A stretch of DNA of 23,047 nt from Chloroflexota bacterium (GTDB lineage: Bacteria; Chloroflexota; Limnocylindria; QHBO01), in contig JADLBB010000151.1 in assembly GCA_020848055.1 (NCBI GenBank), forward strand, positions 1-23,047. The letters run 5' to 3'. Below are positions 1 through 6,675 of this stretch, in pieces (within the stretch, counting starts at the first letter, position 1; each line of letters opens with the position of its first letter). A model generated the notes under the pieces. The model worked only from the letters and a program-made list of their open reading frames with translations, did no database searches and was not told the origin of the DNA. The position numbers and the translations under genes are program-made.

Positions 1-26
1 CAATCGGCCGCTGCGGGCCGGTTGCG
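1..26. repeat. Palindromic intergenic repeat, single copy at window edge
   Basis: The sequence is an 8-nt arm CAATCGGC, an 8-nt spacer, the complementary arm GCCGGTTG (one G-T wobble pair) and a trailing CG. This is the same module found in the arrays at 6676-6945 and 17564-17783. It lies just beyond the stop codon of the minus-strand ligase-like gene (stop at 73-75). It may be the last unit of an array cut off by the window edge. I see no clear second unit at position 51, so array membership on this side is unproven. Confidence 0.7.
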
Positions 27-72
27 AGGCCCGGTGAGCAGCATCAGGGTCACCACCACGGTGCAGTTGGGA

Positions 73-765
73 CTAACCCGCGAGCGGCAATCGCTGGATC
101 AGGGCCAGTTGTGGCCGCTGAACGCTGTGTACCGGGCGCACCGGCACACGGAGCCAGGCCGGTCCGGCGGGCCCGCTGCGCCATCGAGCATCGAGGCGCC
201 GGGCAGAGATGGCCTCGATCCCGAAGCGGGACAGCGCCTCGGCCAGCAGCGTACCTTCGCCGGCCACGGCGTGTGTCACGACGCAGCGATCGCCGTCGGC
301 GAGCACCTCGACCAGGCGATGGCGACGCTGCCGGAACGACCGCCGCGTCCACGGCTCGCCATCGCACCACAGCAGGTCGGTTGCGACGAACGCCGGGCGG
401 CCAGCAGCACGCTCGCCAGCCATGCGCCTTCGCAGCAGGTCGCCGTCAAGCCAGCCACCGTCGTCGAGGGCCAGCAGCCAGCCATCGAGCACGACGCCGT
501 CGCTGATCAACTGACCGGGGAGCTCCGCGCCGAGCTCCGGAAACGCGTTCAGCGCGTCCGCCAGGCCCTCGGCCCGCAGGCGGATCAGGCGGCGTCCCTC
601 GACCCACGCCGCAGCGCGCACGCCGGGCCACCACGGCTCGAACAGGTAGGCCGGATCGTCGAACGGCCCGGCGCCGGCCGATGGCTGCATCGGCTCGATG
701 CGCGCGGGCAGGCGCGCAGCGGGCTCCGGGTCGGGAATGGGCAGGCCGAGCTGCTCGCCGGGCAC
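73..765 (-). CDS. Catalytically degenerate ATP-dependent DNA ligase-like protein (LigC/LigD adenylation-domain fold)
   Basis: About 230 aa, from a GTG at 765 that lies 10 bases after the ku stop; an in-frame ATG at 690 is the alternative. The order of elements follows the LigC/LigD adenylation domain. FEPWWPGVR (about residues 42-50) stands where ligases have FEPKWDGxR, so the AMP-accepting lysine and the following aspartate are both replaced. LDGWLLAL stands for the DGE motif III, and ATDLLWCDGE is close to the AFDLL motif. GIEAISARR stands for the EGVVAKR motif IV, and WLRVPV for the WLKxK motif V. The protein ends without an OB-fold domain. The fold appears kept while nucleotidyl transfer should be lost. 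It is probably co-transcribed with ku, so I infer a structural or recruiting role in end joining. A decaying gene is the alternative, but the frame is intact throughout. Confidence 0.75.
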   Translation of the reverse strand: MPGEQLGLPIPDPEPAARLPARIEPMQPSAGAGPFDDPAYLFEPWWPGVRAAAWVEGRRLIRLRAEGLADALNAFPELGAELPGQLISDGVVLDGWLLALDDGGWLDGDLLRRRMAGERAAGRPAFVATDLLWCDGEPWTRRSFRQRRHRLVEVLADGDRCVVTHAVAGEGTLLAEALSRFGIEAISARRLDARWRSGPAGPAWLRVPVRPVHSVQRPQLALIQRLPLAG

Positions 766-775
766 GACCCGCGCG

Positions 776-1660
776 TCAGGCCGTCTTGCGACGGCGCTGG
801 CGAGGCTCCTCCGCGTCTGGCTTCGGACCCGCTGCCCGCGCTCGCTTCTTCGGTGCCGGTGCAGGCGCCTCGGCCGTGCGGTCGGCACGCGCAGCGGCAA
901 CCGACGCCTCCAGCGCCGCCATCAGGTCGGTGATGTTGGTCGGCTCGGCACGGGCCATCGGCTCGGGCTTCTCGCCGGCCACCTTGCGCTCGATGACCGC
1001 CATCAGGGCCTGGCGGTACTCGTCGGCGTAATCGGCTGCGTTGAACTCGCCGGTCATGCTGTCCACCAGCTGCTCGGCCATCTTGCGTTCGGCCGGCTTG
1101 ACCTCGAACTCGCCCTCGGGCAGGTTCAGCTCGTCCATCGAGCGCACCTCGTCCGGCCAGTGCAGCGTCGTGAGCAGCATCGTGCTGCTGAACGGGTTAA
1201 GGGCGGCCAATTGCTCGCGGTCCTTCAGCACGATCTTGCAGATCGCGCTCTTGTTGTGCTCGGCCAGCACCGCCTTGAGCAGGTAGAACGCCTTGGCACC
1301 GATCGGTTCGGGCTCCAGGTAGTACGCCTGCTTGACGAACTGCATCCCGGCGCTCTCGCGGCCCGCGGCCACGAACATCTCGATCTCGATCGCGCGCACG
1401 GTCTTGAGCGGCACCGAGTCGATGTCCTCGTCGGTCACCACGACGTATCGGCCCTTGCTGTACTCGTAGCCGCGCACGGTCTCGGAACGTGGAATGACCT
1501 CGTCGTGATGAGGGCAGTACACCTTCATCTGGATGCGCGTGCCGCAGGTCGCGTGCAACAGGTTGAAGCCGATGCCGCCCGACTCGGTGGCCAGGTACAG
1601 CTTGATCGGGATCGTCACCAACCCGAACTGGATCGCGCCGCGCCACATCGATCGCGCCAT
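776..1660 (-). CDS. ku: Non-homologous end joining protein Ku
   Basis: 294 aa, the usual bacterial Ku length. The N-terminus, MARSMWRGAIQFGLVTIPIK, is the hallmark Ku start, followed by the beta-barrel core (FNLLHATCGTRI, KGRYVVVTDEDI, YYLEPEP, YLLKAVLAEHNKSAI). Ku forms a homodimeric ring that loads on double-strand DNA ends and recruits a ligase. The C-terminus (about residues 262-294) is a Pro/Ala linker and an Arg/Lys-rich tail of the kind that modulates DNA binding in bacterial Ku. The ATG at 1660 is preceded by AGCAGGA as ribosome binding site. An upstream ATG at 1690 would add ten residues without Ku similarity. The ligase-like gene follows after 10 bases, and a lone receiver gene is divergent. 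Confidence 0.97.
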   Translation of the reverse strand: MARSMWRGAIQFGLVTIPIKLYLATESGGIGFNLLHATCGTRIQMKVYCPHHDEVIPRSETVRGYEYSKGRYVVVTDEDIDSVPLKTVRAIEIEMFVAAGRESAGMQFVKQAYYLEPEPIGAKAFYLLKAVLAEHNKSAICKIVLKDREQLAALNPFSSTMLLTTLHWPDEVRSMDELNLPEGEFEVKPAERKMAEQLVDSMTGEFNAADYADEYRQALMAVIERKVAGEKPEPMARAEPTNITDLMAALEASVAAARADRTAEAPAPAPKKRARAAGPKPDAEEPRQRRRKTA

Positions 1661-1688
1661 GAGGTGTTCCTGCTGCGAGGGAGGACGC

Positions 1689-1694
1689 ATGGTA
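1689..1694 (-). promoter_or_regulatory. Putative -10 element of the ku operon
   Basis: TACCAT, preceded by TG on the minus strand, lies 28 bases upstream of the ku ATG. This leaves a leader of roughly 20 bases with the AGCAGGA binding site. No convincing -35 is visible. The assignment is by motif only. Confidence 0.35.
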
Positions 1695-1786
1695 CACCCG
1701 GCCCGCAATCGGCCCCGGTTACCCCATCGGTACCACCCCCTTGGGTCATAGACCCCTGCCCGCAGACCTTGCAGACTCCTTGCCAG

Positions 1787-2179
1787 ATGACAAGTTCCGC
1801 CGTTCCCCCACGCGCGTACGTCCTGGAGGACGACCCCGACATCGCCGCCCTGGAAGCCGATCTCCTGCGCGAGATGGGCTTCACGGTCGTGACCTGCACC
1901 CGGATCGTCGAACTCGGTGACCTGATGGACGTGGCACTGCCGCACCTGATGGTCATCGACGTCATGCTGCCCGACGGCGACGGTGGCGACATCACCGAGA
2001 TGCTCCGCACCGCCTGGCCGGGCATCCCGGCCATCTTCGTGTCGGCCGCCAGTCGCGAGCGCCTGGCGGAGCTGGCACCGCTCGGCCCGGTCGTGGCCAA
2101 GCCGTTCGACCTGGAGGTCTTCCGCGAGGCCGTGGACCAGGCGCTGGGTGGTGAAGCGGAGCTGCAGAGCGCGTCGTAA
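1787..2179 (+). CDS. Stand-alone response-regulator receiver protein
   Basis: 130 aa, a single CheY-like receiver domain with no output domain. Visible features are the acidic pocket EDD (14-16), the phospho-acceptor Asp58 in LMVIDVMLPD, Ser86 in FVSA in the Thr/Ser position, and Lys105 in AKPF. The DVMLPDGDGG stretch and the C-terminal helix are typical. The ATG at 1787 was chosen because the receiver fold begins about ten residues later and nothing conserved lies upstream. No clear Shine-Dalgarno sequence precedes it. It is divergent from ku across 126 bp and convergent with the OsmC gene. The cognate kinase is not adjacent; the only histidine kinase here is 13 kb away with its own regulator. 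Confidence 0.92.
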   Translation: MTSSAVPPRAYVLEDDPDIAALEADLLREMGFTVVTCTRIVELGDLMDVALPHLMVIDVMLPDGDGGDITEMLRTAWPGIPAIFVSAASRERLAELAPLGPVVAKPFDLEVFREAVDQALGGEAELQSAS

Positions 2180-2203
2180 GGGGGCCAGAACGTGACCCGG
2201 TCC

Positions 2204-2668
2204 TCAGTGATCCGGGCCGGAAACCGCCACGGTCGCCGCGTGCGTGGCCCCGCTGGCATCGAGGAGGACGTAACGATGCTCGACGCGAGCCACCTTCGAC
2301 AGCATCGCGTTGACCGGGCAGTAGGCCGTGGCCGACAGCTCGATCGATCGGGTCAGTGCCTCGACCGTCACGTCGCCGCGGATCCGATGCTCGACGTCAA
2401 CCGCGGTGAACACCTTGGGGTGGGTCTGCGCCGATTCGGCCGTCACCACCAGGTCGTAGGCGTCCACCCGCTGTCGCTTCTTGCGCAGGATCGACGCGAC
2501 GTCCGACGCCGTGCAGCCAGCCAGGGCCACGAGCACCAGGTGCTTCGGCGCGATGCCGCGACCGCTGCCGAACGGCGGATCGGCGCTGGTCAGGATCGGC
2601 TCGCCTCGTTCGCCCGATGCGGTCATCTGCAGGGTGTCGGGATCAACGCTGGCAGTGATTCGAGTCAT
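2204..2668 (-). CDS. OsmC-family peroxidase-like protein
   Basis: 154 aa, the normal length for OsmC/Ohr/YhfA-type proteins. The two family cysteines are present: Cys52 in LAGCTASDVASIL and Cys117 in TAYCPVNAML. The family also shows the conserved N-terminal region GRGIAPKHLVLVALAGC. Members reduce organic hydroperoxides through this thiol pair. The YhfA-like layout suggests a general OsmC rather than a dedicated Ohr, so the substrate is uncertain. The ATG at 2668 sits six bases after a TAGGCT box, so translation is probably leaderless. The stop lies 24 bases from that of the convergent receiver gene. Confidence 0.9.
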   Translation of the reverse strand: MTRITASVDPDTLQMTASGERGEPILTSADPPFGSGRGIAPKHLVLVALAGCTASDVASILRKKRQRVDAYDLVVTAESAQTHPKVFTAVDVEHRIRGDVTVEALTRSIELSATAYCPVNAMLSKVARVEHRYVLLDASGATHAATVAVSGPDH

Positions 2669-2674
2669 GCGATC

Positions 2675-2680
2675 AGCCTA
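2675..2680 (-). promoter_or_regulatory. Putative leaderless -10 element of the OsmC gene
   Basis: TAGGCT on the minus strand ends six bases before the ATG at 2668, which puts the expected transcription start at or beside the start codon. No Shine-Dalgarno sequence is visible. Confidence 0.5.
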
Positions 2681-2700
2681 GCCCATACCGGGACCTCGCC

Positions 2701-3456
2701 ATGCGCGTGATCCGTCCCGAGGCGCTCCTCGTCGAACAGCGGCGCCGTCCACGACGCGTGGCCGCTGCAATGATCGCCGTGGGCGTCGTGTCGCTGGTGC
2801 TCGCCTTCATCGGTCCACCCTCGCCGATCCGGATAGCGCTGCTGACGGTGACCGGCGCGATCGGCATCGGCATCGGCGCTCGCTGGCTCAACCAGGCCCT
2901 GCAGCCGAACCTGCCGCTGCTGCGCATCGGGGCCATGATCGAGCTGCTGTCACCCACGCTCGGCGACGACTACACCCTCATCGTTCAGCCGCCGCTCCCC
3001 GTCCGCGACCTGGGGCGCCTCGATGGCATCCTGGTCGGCCCCGGTGGCGTGCGCGTCCTCACCGTGCGTGAGTGGCACGGCCGCTATCGGGCGCGTGCCA
3101 AGACCTGGGAGTACGACACGCACAGCCGTCACGGCTGGATTCCGTGCCGCACCAACCCCAGCACCGATGCTGCCGCGCTCGTGTTCGGGGTCCACCGCTG
3201 GACCGACGAGCAGGGCCTGCCGGACCTTGGCATCAAGCCGGCCATCGTCTTTCCGTTCGCGCATAGCCACGTCGTGCTGGAGGAGCCGGGCGACGAGATC
3301 GTGACGACCGACAACGCCCCGTGGTGGGCGAACGCCTACGGACGCGTCATGCGCATCAACGAGGCGACCTCGGCGCGGATCGTGCAGACGCTGCTGGACG
3401 CGGCCGAGCCATCGGCGGACGTCGGCTTCAGCTGGCTGGTCGATCGCGGACCCTAG
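2701..3456 (+). CDS. Membrane-anchored NERD-like domain protein
   Basis: 251 aa. A basic N-terminus (RRRPRR, 14-19) is followed by two membrane helices (about 21-38 and 43-60). A cytoplasmic domain comes next, with the beta-hairpin pattern of NERD (nuclease-related) domains: GRLDGILVGPGGVRVLTVREWHG at about 105-127. Typical NERD domains read D-x(n)-GPGG-x-x-x-x-E-x-K-x-x-x-G. Here the Asp (108) and GPGG are kept, but the Glu and Lys positions appear to be Thr121 and Arg123, so nuclease activity is doubtful. A second conserved block, PAIVFPFAHSHV, follows around 180. The upstream neighbour is OsmC, divergent, and the gene is convergent with an unrecognised gene 18 bases away. The NERD assignment is from pattern only. 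Confidence 0.75.
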   Translation: MRVIRPEALLVEQRRRPRRVAAAMIAVGVVSLVLAFIGPPSPIRIALLTVTGAIGIGIGARWLNQALQPNLPLLRIGAMIELLSPTLGDDYTLIVQPPLPVRDLGRLDGILVGPGGVRVLTVREWHGRYRARAKTWEYDTHSRHGWIPCRTNPSTDAAALVFGVHRWTDEQGLPDLGIKPAIVFPFAHSHVVLEEPGDEIVTTDNAPWWANAYGRVMRINEATSARIVQTLLDAAEPSADVGFSWLVDRGP

Positions 3457-3474
3457 CGCCGACCGACGCCAGGG

Positions 3475-4035
3475 TCAGGCCCAGCCGCCGCTGGATGGAC
3501 GCGGCAGGGGATCCACGCCGCCGGAGTCGAAGGAGAGGACCTGCACGCCGGCGCGCGCGACGGCCATGACCGGGTGCGACGAGTTGAGCTCGGCCCGGAT
3601 CCAGCAGGTGACCGTGACGTCCACCATCGGGATGAACGTGTCGGGCGACATGGTGAAGGCGGTCTCGACCGACTCGACCGACTCGGGGACGTAGATCGTG
3701 CCGGCCAGCCGGAAGGGCGGCATGGCCATCTGTGCGCCGACCGGGCGCTTGGGAACCACGATCGCATCGCCGGTCCGCTCGGTCGGCAGGTCTGCTGCGA
3801 AGAAGAGGATGTCCTTGATCGGGACGAGCGCCGAGGGAACGCGCTGCCCGCGGCCGGGGTCGTACAGCTCGCGCACGGTGGCCAGCTCAATGACCGCGTG
3901 AGACCGATCCAGGTTGTTGAGGACGTCCGACACGCGCTCGAAGCGCGTGCGCAGCGTGCCCGTGATGCGATAGCCCGATGTGGTCACCTCGACCGGCACG
4001 GCGCGTCCGACCGGATCGGAACCCATGAACGTCAT
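3475..4035 (-). CDS. Conserved-looking protein of unknown function
   Basis: 186 aa, not recognised. It has no signal peptide or membrane helix and is rich in beta-strand-like alternation (VEVTTSGYRITGTLRTRF at about 15-32, DILFFAADLP at 74-83, IPMVDVTVTCWIRAEL at 135-150). An SH3- or PilZ-like small barrel in the first third is conceivable, but I cannot show it. The start ATG at 4035 lies 21 bases after the DNA ligase stop. Six bases before it is a TGCTAGCAT extended -10, so the gene can be transcribed by itself as a leaderless mRNA. Codon use matches its neighbours. Confidence 0.8.
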   Translation of the reverse strand: MTFMGSDPVGRAVPVEVTTSGYRITGTLRTRFERVSDVLNNLDRSHAVIELATVRELYDPGRGQRVPSALVPIKDILFFAADLPTERTGDAIVVPKRPVGAQMAMPPFRLAGTIYVPESVESVETAFTMSPDTFIPMVDVTVTCWIRAELNSSHPVMAVARAGVQVLSFDSGGVDPLPRPSSGGWA

Positions 4036-4041
4036 TGGCGG

Positions 4042-4050
4042 ATGCTAGCA
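4042..4050 (-). promoter_or_regulatory. Extended -10 promoter of the unknown gene at 3475-4035
   Basis: TGCTAGCAT on the minus strand, with the TGn extension and TAGCAT box, ends six bases before the ATG. The same nine bases occur upstream of the thioredoxin gene at 10362-10370. Confidence 0.5.
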
Positions 4051-4056
4051 GGCGGC

Positions 4057-5775
4057 TCAGCCGTCGAGCGCGATTCGCTCGGTCTGGCCGGCGGCCCCGG
4101 TGGCAAGCAGTATCCGTCCCGATGCCTGCGCGGCGAACAGCGCCTCCACCGTCGGCAACGTGTCGATCTCCTCTGGGGTCTTGTCGTCCCGGACCCGTAC
4201 GATGCGCGGAAAGCGCATGGCGAAGCCGGACCTGTGTCGCGTCGAGCGCATGATCCGATCGAACGCGATCTCCACGACCACCTCCGGCACCACTGTCCGA
4301 TAGCGCCCGAAGTCCTGCAGCGTGATCGACGCGAATCGCTCCGTCATGCCCGCGATCTCCGCATCGGTCAGGCCGGTGTAGGCCTTGCCGATGGTGAGCA
4401 GGCGGGAATCGGCGGCGTCCGATTCGCGGATCGCGAAGGTGTAGTCGCTCAGCAGGCCGTGGCGCTTGCCGTGCCCCCACTCGACCCCGACCACGACGCA
4501 GTCGAGCGTGGCCAGCGCCTTCTTGAGCTTCAGCCATCCCAGGCCCCTGCGCCCCGGCTGGTACGAGGACCCGGGATCCTTGACCATCAGGCCCTCGTTG
4601 TGGCGCTCGCGAGCGTCGTCGAAGCCGCGGTCGACCTCGGCCGCCGAGGTGGCGGTCGCCAGGCGAGACAGGAGGATGCCCCCGCCGCTTCGATCCGGCA
4701 GGTGCAGCGCCTCGAGCGCCGCCCGGCGCTCCCGCAGCGGGGCGTCGAGCACGTCGCGTCCCGACGCGTGGAGCAGGTCGAACGCGACCAGCACGACCGG
4801 CACCTCGGCCAGCAGCTTCGCCGATGGCCGGACGCGTCCGAGCCGCGACTGGAGCGACGCGAAGTCACCGACCGAGCCGGCCCGCCAGGGGACCAGTTCG
4901 CCGTCGATGACCAGCGGCACCGAGTCGCTCAGTCCTGCGGCGGCCGCCACCACCTCGGGGAAGGAGCGCGTCACGTCGTTGAGGTCGCGACTGAACAGGC
5001 GAGGTTGTCCTCCTCGGGACACGTGGAGCTGCGCGCGGATGCCGTCGTACTTGTCCTCGATCCACGCCTCGTCCCCGACACGACGCATCACCTCGGCCGC
5101 ATCGGCCGCGGGGGTGGCGAGCATGAACCGGACCGGGCGACCGACGTGCAGCGCGGCCCGCTGCAGCCGGCCGTCGCGCGCCAGGCTGGCCGCCTCGCCG
5201 AGATCGCCAGTCAGCATGTGCGCCCGCCGCACATCTTCCAGGGGTGCGTCGAACGCGGTGGCGACGGCCTCCTCGAGGAGTCCCTCGCGCAGTCCGATGC
5301 GGGTCTCGCGCGAGCTGATCCGGCCGAGGAACCTGGCCTCTTCGGCGCTCGACCGAGCGAAAAGGCCGCGCAGCAGCGCCACGCGCTTGTCATTCGCGGC
5401 GGCGCTCGCCATGCGCTCGAATGCCTCACCGACATCGGCGACGCTCAGCCCGCCGCTCGAACGCCCGGTGAGCAGGTCGGCCGCGGCATCGCCCAGGTCC
5501 GAGTGCCGCAGGTAGGCTGCGCGCAGGGCCTCGGCGTCAACGCCGGCGGCAGCCGACAGTGCGGCGCCCTGCTGCACCCAGCCCATGCCCAGTTTCGCAG
5601 TCGCATCGCGCAGCGGGCGCCCGGCGAAGAACGCCACGGCCGTACCAAGGTCGGTTGACGGCAGGCCGCGCAGGTACCCGGCCAGCCGATCGCGCTTGGC
5701 CAGCTTGCTGCGGGTGGCGGCCACATCGGCCGCCACCGCGGCCAACTCGGCGAACGGCGTGGATCGATCGTTCAC
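4057..5775 (-). CDS. lig: ATP-dependent DNA ligase (archaeal/Lig1 type)
   Basis: 572 aa, complete. Order: an N-terminal helical DNA-binding domain (about 1-210), the adenylation domain and the OB-fold. All nucleotidyl-transferase motifs are intact: motif I EDKYDGIR with the AMP-accepting Lys242, motif III VIDGELVPW (289-297), motif IV EGLMVKD (394-400), motif V WLKLKK (414-419) and motif VI RFPRIVRVRDDK (521-532). It seals nicks in duplex DNA using ATP. Bacteria with this enzyme usually also have NAD-dependent LigA, so this one is likely for repair. It could supply the catalysis that the ku-linked ligase-like protein lacks. The start is GTG at 5775, six bases after a TAGACT box. The promoter region is shared with the divergent small membrane protein gene. 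Confidence 0.97.
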   Translation of the reverse strand: MNDRSTPFAELAAVAADVAATRSKLAKRDRLAGYLRGLPSTDLGTAVAFFAGRPLRDATAKLGMGWVQQGAALSAAAGVDAEALRAAYLRHSDLGDAAADLLTGRSSGGLSVADVGEAFERMASAAANDKRVALLRGLFARSSAEEARFLGRISSRETRIGLREGLLEEAVATAFDAPLEDVRRAHMLTGDLGEAASLARDGRLQRAALHVGRPVRFMLATPAADAAEVMRRVGDEAWIEDKYDGIRAQLHVSRGGQPRLFSRDLNDVTRSFPEVVAAAAGLSDSVPLVIDGELVPWRAGSVGDFASLQSRLGRVRPSAKLLAEVPVVLVAFDLLHASGRDVLDAPLRERRAALEALHLPDRSGGGILLSRLATATSAAEVDRGFDDARERHNEGLMVKDPGSSYQPGRRGLGWLKLKKALATLDCVVVGVEWGHGKRHGLLSDYTFAIRESDAADSRLLTIGKAYTGLTDAEIAGMTERFASITLQDFGRYRTVVPEVVVEIAFDRIMRSTRHRSGFAMRFPRIVRVRDDKTPEEIDTLPTVEALFAAQASGRILLATGAAGQTERIALDG

Positions 5776-5781
5776 CGATCC

Positions 5782-5791
5782 AGTCTAGAAT
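5782..5791. promoter_or_regulatory. Overlapping divergent -10 elements (ligase / small membrane protein)
   Basis: The ten bases AGTCTAGAAT contain TAGAAT on plus (5786-5791), nine bases before the ATG at 5801, and TAGACT on minus (5787-5782), six bases before the GTG at 5775. The two boxes share two base pairs inside the palindrome TCTAGA. Only 25 bp separate the start codons, so both transcripts would be leaderless or nearly so, and polymerase should not occupy both at once. Confidence 0.5.
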
Positions 5792-5800
5792 GGCCGGCCG

Positions 5801-6112
5801 ATGCATCCGCTCCTGCGCAACGCCGTCATTGGCGCGGTCGGCCTCATCATCGCGGCCGCGCTCGCCGTCCTCGGGCTGATCGGTCAGAACCCGGACCTGT
5901 CGGTGCTGGCCCTGTTCGTGGCCGGCCTGCTGGCGACCGTGGTCGCGGTGTTCCTGTACGCCCAGGGCTGGATCTGGGGCAGCCGTTCGGCGCGCCGGCA
6001 CCGGGTCGGCAACTCGGTATTGATCGCCATCAGCGGCGGACTCATGGCGATCGTCGGCGCGGTGGCGTTCGGCCTGCTGGTCATCCTGGTCCGGCTGTTC
6101 TACCTCGCGTAG
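5801..6112 (+). CDS. Small three-helix membrane protein of unknown function
   Basis: 103 aa. There are three hydrophobic segments (about 9-28, 33-56 and 72-98). A short loop GSRSARRHRVGN (about 60-71) with Arg and His residues links helices 2 and 3 and is probably cytoplasmic. I recognise no family motif. The ATG at 5801 follows a TAGAAT -10 by nine bases with no binding site. It is divergent from the DNA ligase and precedes tRNA-Glu by 91 bp. No function can be assigned. Confidence 0.8.
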   Translation: MHPLLRNAVIGAVGLIIAAALAVLGLIGQNPDLSVLALFVAGLLATVVAVFLYAQGWIWGSRSARRHRVGNSVLIAISGGLMAIVGAVAFGLLVILVRLFYLA

Positions 6113-6174
6113 CCGCGACCGGCAGCCCGCTGGGACGGCGACGCGGTGCAGCCCCGGTGCCGCCCCGGTGCCGC

Positions 6175-6183
6175 TGCTACGAT
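6175..6183 (+). promoter_or_regulatory. Extended -10 promoter of tRNA-Glu
   Basis: TGCTACGAT lies 20 bases before the mature tRNA 5' end. It fits the TGnTAnnnT pattern of other promoters in this window. It is preceded by an 11-base tandem direct repeat (6151-6161 and 6162-6172). No -35 hexamer is evident. Confidence 0.45.
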
Positions 6184-6203
6184 CAGCCGGAGACGGCCCG
6201 CGC

Positions 6204-6280
6204 GCCCCCATCGTCTAGAGGCCTAGGACGCCACCCTTTCAAGGTGGAGATCACCGGTTCGAATCCGGTTGGGGGCACCA
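6204..6280 (+). tRNA. tRNA-Glu (anticodon UUC)
   Basis: A complete cloverleaf is visible. The acceptor strand GCCCCCA (6204-6210) pairs with TGGGGGC (6270-6276). The anticodon stem CCACC/GGTGG encloses the loop CTTTCAA, giving anticodon TTC at 6238-6240. The T arm is ACCGG-TTCGAAT-CCGGT (6253-6269). The discriminator is A, and the 3' CCA is encoded (6278-6280). The D arm GTC...GAC carries the TCTAGAGG loop common in tRNA-Glu. No obvious terminator follows; repeat-rich DNA does. Confidence 0.97.
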
Positions 6281-6339
6281 TCCGGGAGGCCTGCGGTCAA
6301 CTGGGCTCGGCCTCGCGACGCGCCACAGCAGTTCCGCCG

Positions 6340-6473
6340 CACGCGTGTGCCGCGGGGGCATGCATTGGCCAGGGACGCTGGCGGTACGGCACGCGTGTGC
6401 CGCGGGGGCACGCATCGGACAGGGACGCTGGCGGTACGGCACGCGTGTGCCGCGGGGGCACGCATCGGACAGG
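6340..6473. repeat. 50-bp tandem repeat, 2.7 copies
   Basis: Exact 50-base period: copies start at 6340, 6390 and 6440, the last truncated after about 34 bases. Copies 2 and 3 are identical over their overlap, and copy 1 differs at a few bases (6361-6369). Each unit carries a short inverted repeat, GTGCC-GCGGG-GGCAC. Just after the last copy comes CAGG-CTGAG-CCTG, another small hairpin. The unit is different from the 8-8-8 palindrome further downstream but shares its 50-base period. Confidence 0.9.
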
Positions 6474-6675
6474 CTGAGCCTGCCGGACGGACATCCGGCC
6501 ACCCTCGGGCCGCGCTCGAGCGACGGTTCTTGCCCGACCCGCACATTCCGGCCAAGCAGCGGGCCGCCCCATCGCCTGCCTCGCCGATAGGTGCCTGCGG
6601 GGCACACGCCGCGAAGACCACGCCAGCGGGGACGAAGGGGGCTCCGAACAGCACCGGACCGACCATTGCAGGCCA

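Noticed and set aside
766..900. Longer N-terminus for the ligase-like protein from ATG 900
   Set aside because: The added part is antisense-like Arg-rich sequence overlapping the ku C-terminal coding region in another frame. The GTG at 765 directly follows the ku stop.
698..1786. N-terminal extension of the receiver protein by 363 residues
   Set aside because: The extension is antisense to ku, which has clear Ku motifs. The receiver fold starts right after the ATG at 1787.
2196..2217. Terminator hairpin between the receiver and OsmC genes
   Set aside because: CCCGG and CCGGG can pair over five bases, but there is no T tract, the loop is long, and it lies partly within the OsmC coding end.
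3574..5658. 694-codon open frame on plus, opposite the DNA ligase
   Set aside because: The minus-strand ligase has complete family motifs over the same bases. The plus frame is low-complexity Arg/Gly/His-rich, typical of an antisense shadow in GC-rich DNA.
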